The notes under the pieces: generated by a model
Told to the model about the DNA's origin: nothing
Databases searched by the model: none
Seen by the model: the letters and a program-made list of their open reading frames with translations, nothing else
Made by a program: the position numbers and the translations under genes
NCBI GenBank assembly: GCA_017553575.1
Contig: JAFZKQ010000026.1
Location: 1-44,173, forward strand
Direction of reading: 5' to 3'
From: Paludibacteraceae bacterium
GTDB lineage: Bacteria > Bacteroidota > Bacteroidia > Bacteroidales > Paludibacteraceae
Length of the DNA: 44,173 nucleotides
Shown: positions 43,726 through 44,173 of the stretch, in pieces
Numbering within the stretch: position 1 is the stretch's first letter
Layout of the letters: each line of letters begins with the position of its first letter

Positions 43726-43851
43726 TTCTCCTATAAGGGTGTAAAGATAAAGTTGAAATCGAATGGCATGTGTCAACCGAATTGGGCATAAGGCATTCGA
43801 AATTTGTTCGATATCCATACTCCTCCAATCAAAATAGATGATTAAGTAGTT

Positions 43852-44173
43852 ATGAAAAATATTGAACTTAGATTTAGAATGTCCAATTGTGCAAAAACAA
43901 TAGGGGAAGCAAGCTTGGATGTAGCGCACGTTTTGATGGTCGTTGCCAAGCAGAGCAAGCGTCTAAAAAAATGGGAGTATGTCTCTTATTTGAAAAAAGA
44001 AGAGAAAATCATAGACCTTGAAAAGTTCAATAGCGAGACAGAATTAGCACATTCCATATCAGAAAAATTCATAAAAGAGGAAGGTAAAGATGTCCGAAAG
44101 TACAACAAAGATGTAAAGGTTGTAACCGAAGATTCTTCTGATTGGGCCGGTTATTTATATATATATATGTACA
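43852..44173 (+). CDS. Hypothetical protein, partial at right edge
   Basis: The first 107 codons of a gene that runs off the window. There is no signal peptide. The N-terminus (MKNIELRFRMSNCAKTIGEA) is followed by a helical, lysine-rich part with 'HVLMVVAKQSKRLKKWEYVS'. AT-rich composition (AAA, ATA, GAA codons) differs from prfA beside it, so it belongs to the accessory class of genes. The style recalls small cytoplasmic immunity-type proteins, but I cannot name a family. The gap before it (43726-43851) shows only a weak CGAATG/CATTCG inverted repeat. Confidence 0.55.
   Translation, partial: MKNIELRFRMSNCAKTIGEASLDVAHVLMVVAKQSKRLKKWEYVSYLKKEEKIIDLEKFNSETELAHSISEKFIKEEGKDVRKYNKDVKVVTEDSSDWAGYLYIYMY

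Noticed and set aside
43760..43803. Terminator after prfA
   Set aside because: Only a six-base CGAATG/CATTCG inverted repeat with no T tract, too weak to call.
42571..43929. A 452-residue frame on the minus strand opposite prfA
   Set aside because: It is the antisense shadow of prfA, with no recognisable domain or start context.

Overview
The window comes from the chromosome of an anaerobic Bacteroidales (Bacteroidota) bacterium. Several features support this: TTTG-N19-21-TAnnTTTG promoters, lipoproteins throughout, a type IX secretion (T9SS) C-terminal sorting domain, a Na+-pumping oxaloacetate decarboxylase operon in the order gamma-alpha-beta, rubrerythrin, the purM-prfA pair and a four-helix-bundle suffix gene remnant. 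The species cannot be fixed from this sequence. The beta-glucan genes suggest a plant-fibre-fed gut or rumen niche, which is an inference.

Layout. (1) 1-7.0 kb is an AT-rich accessory island on the + strand. It holds small secreted proteins and lipoproteins of unknown function, interleaved with gene stubs, frameshifted remnants and a short dispersed intergenic repeat. (2) 7.3-10.3 kb holds a small cysteine-rich lipoprotein, a MauE/DoxX-thioredoxin fusion, a transglutaminase-fold exported protein and a PH-domain protein. (3) 10.5-15.4 kb is housekeeping: hisA, a hisI whose HisE half is missing or eroded, ftsE, metF, a small membrane protein and gpmI. (4) 15.5-28.3 kb is a beta-glucan/cellodextrin locus: a T9SS-exported GH5, an AraC regulator, a non-SusC TonB-dependent receptor, an acidic surface-type lipoprotein, a GH94 cellobiose phosphorylase, a GH5 lipoprotein, a GH3 lipoprotein and a GPH-family sugar symporter with an extra periplasmic domain. 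There is no SusC/SusD pair. (5) 28.4-31.4 kb holds an acidic repeat protein and, on the minus strand, rubrerythrin and two SDR-type oxidoreductases. (6) 31.4-32.9 kb is mostly non-coding: a 122-bp nested palindromic element with terminal inverted repeats, tRNA-Ser(GCT) and a four-helix-bundle pseudogene. (7) 32.9-36.5 kb holds mltG, a phytoene-dehydrogenase-like FAD enzyme and map. (8) 36.5-37.4 kb is a second small accessory patch. (9) 37.5-43.7 kb holds the oxaloacetate decarboxylase sodium pump, purM and prfA. An AT-rich accessory gene then runs off the right edge.

Proposed working of the glucan locus: the T9SS GH5 cuts beta-glucan outside the cell, and the receptor may import oligomers. 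The lipid-anchored GH5 and GH3 enzymes trim them in the periplasm. The GPH symporter carries cellobiose or cellodextrin into the cytoplasm, where GH94 splits it by phosphorolysis to glucose 1-phosphate and glucose, saving ATP. Strong hairpins between the genes suggest graded expression rather than one uniform operon. I did not find a wholly new defence or RNA system. The best leads are the repeat-laced accessory island, the inserted domain in the symporter, the HisE-less HisI, and the two differently delivered GH5 paralogues.
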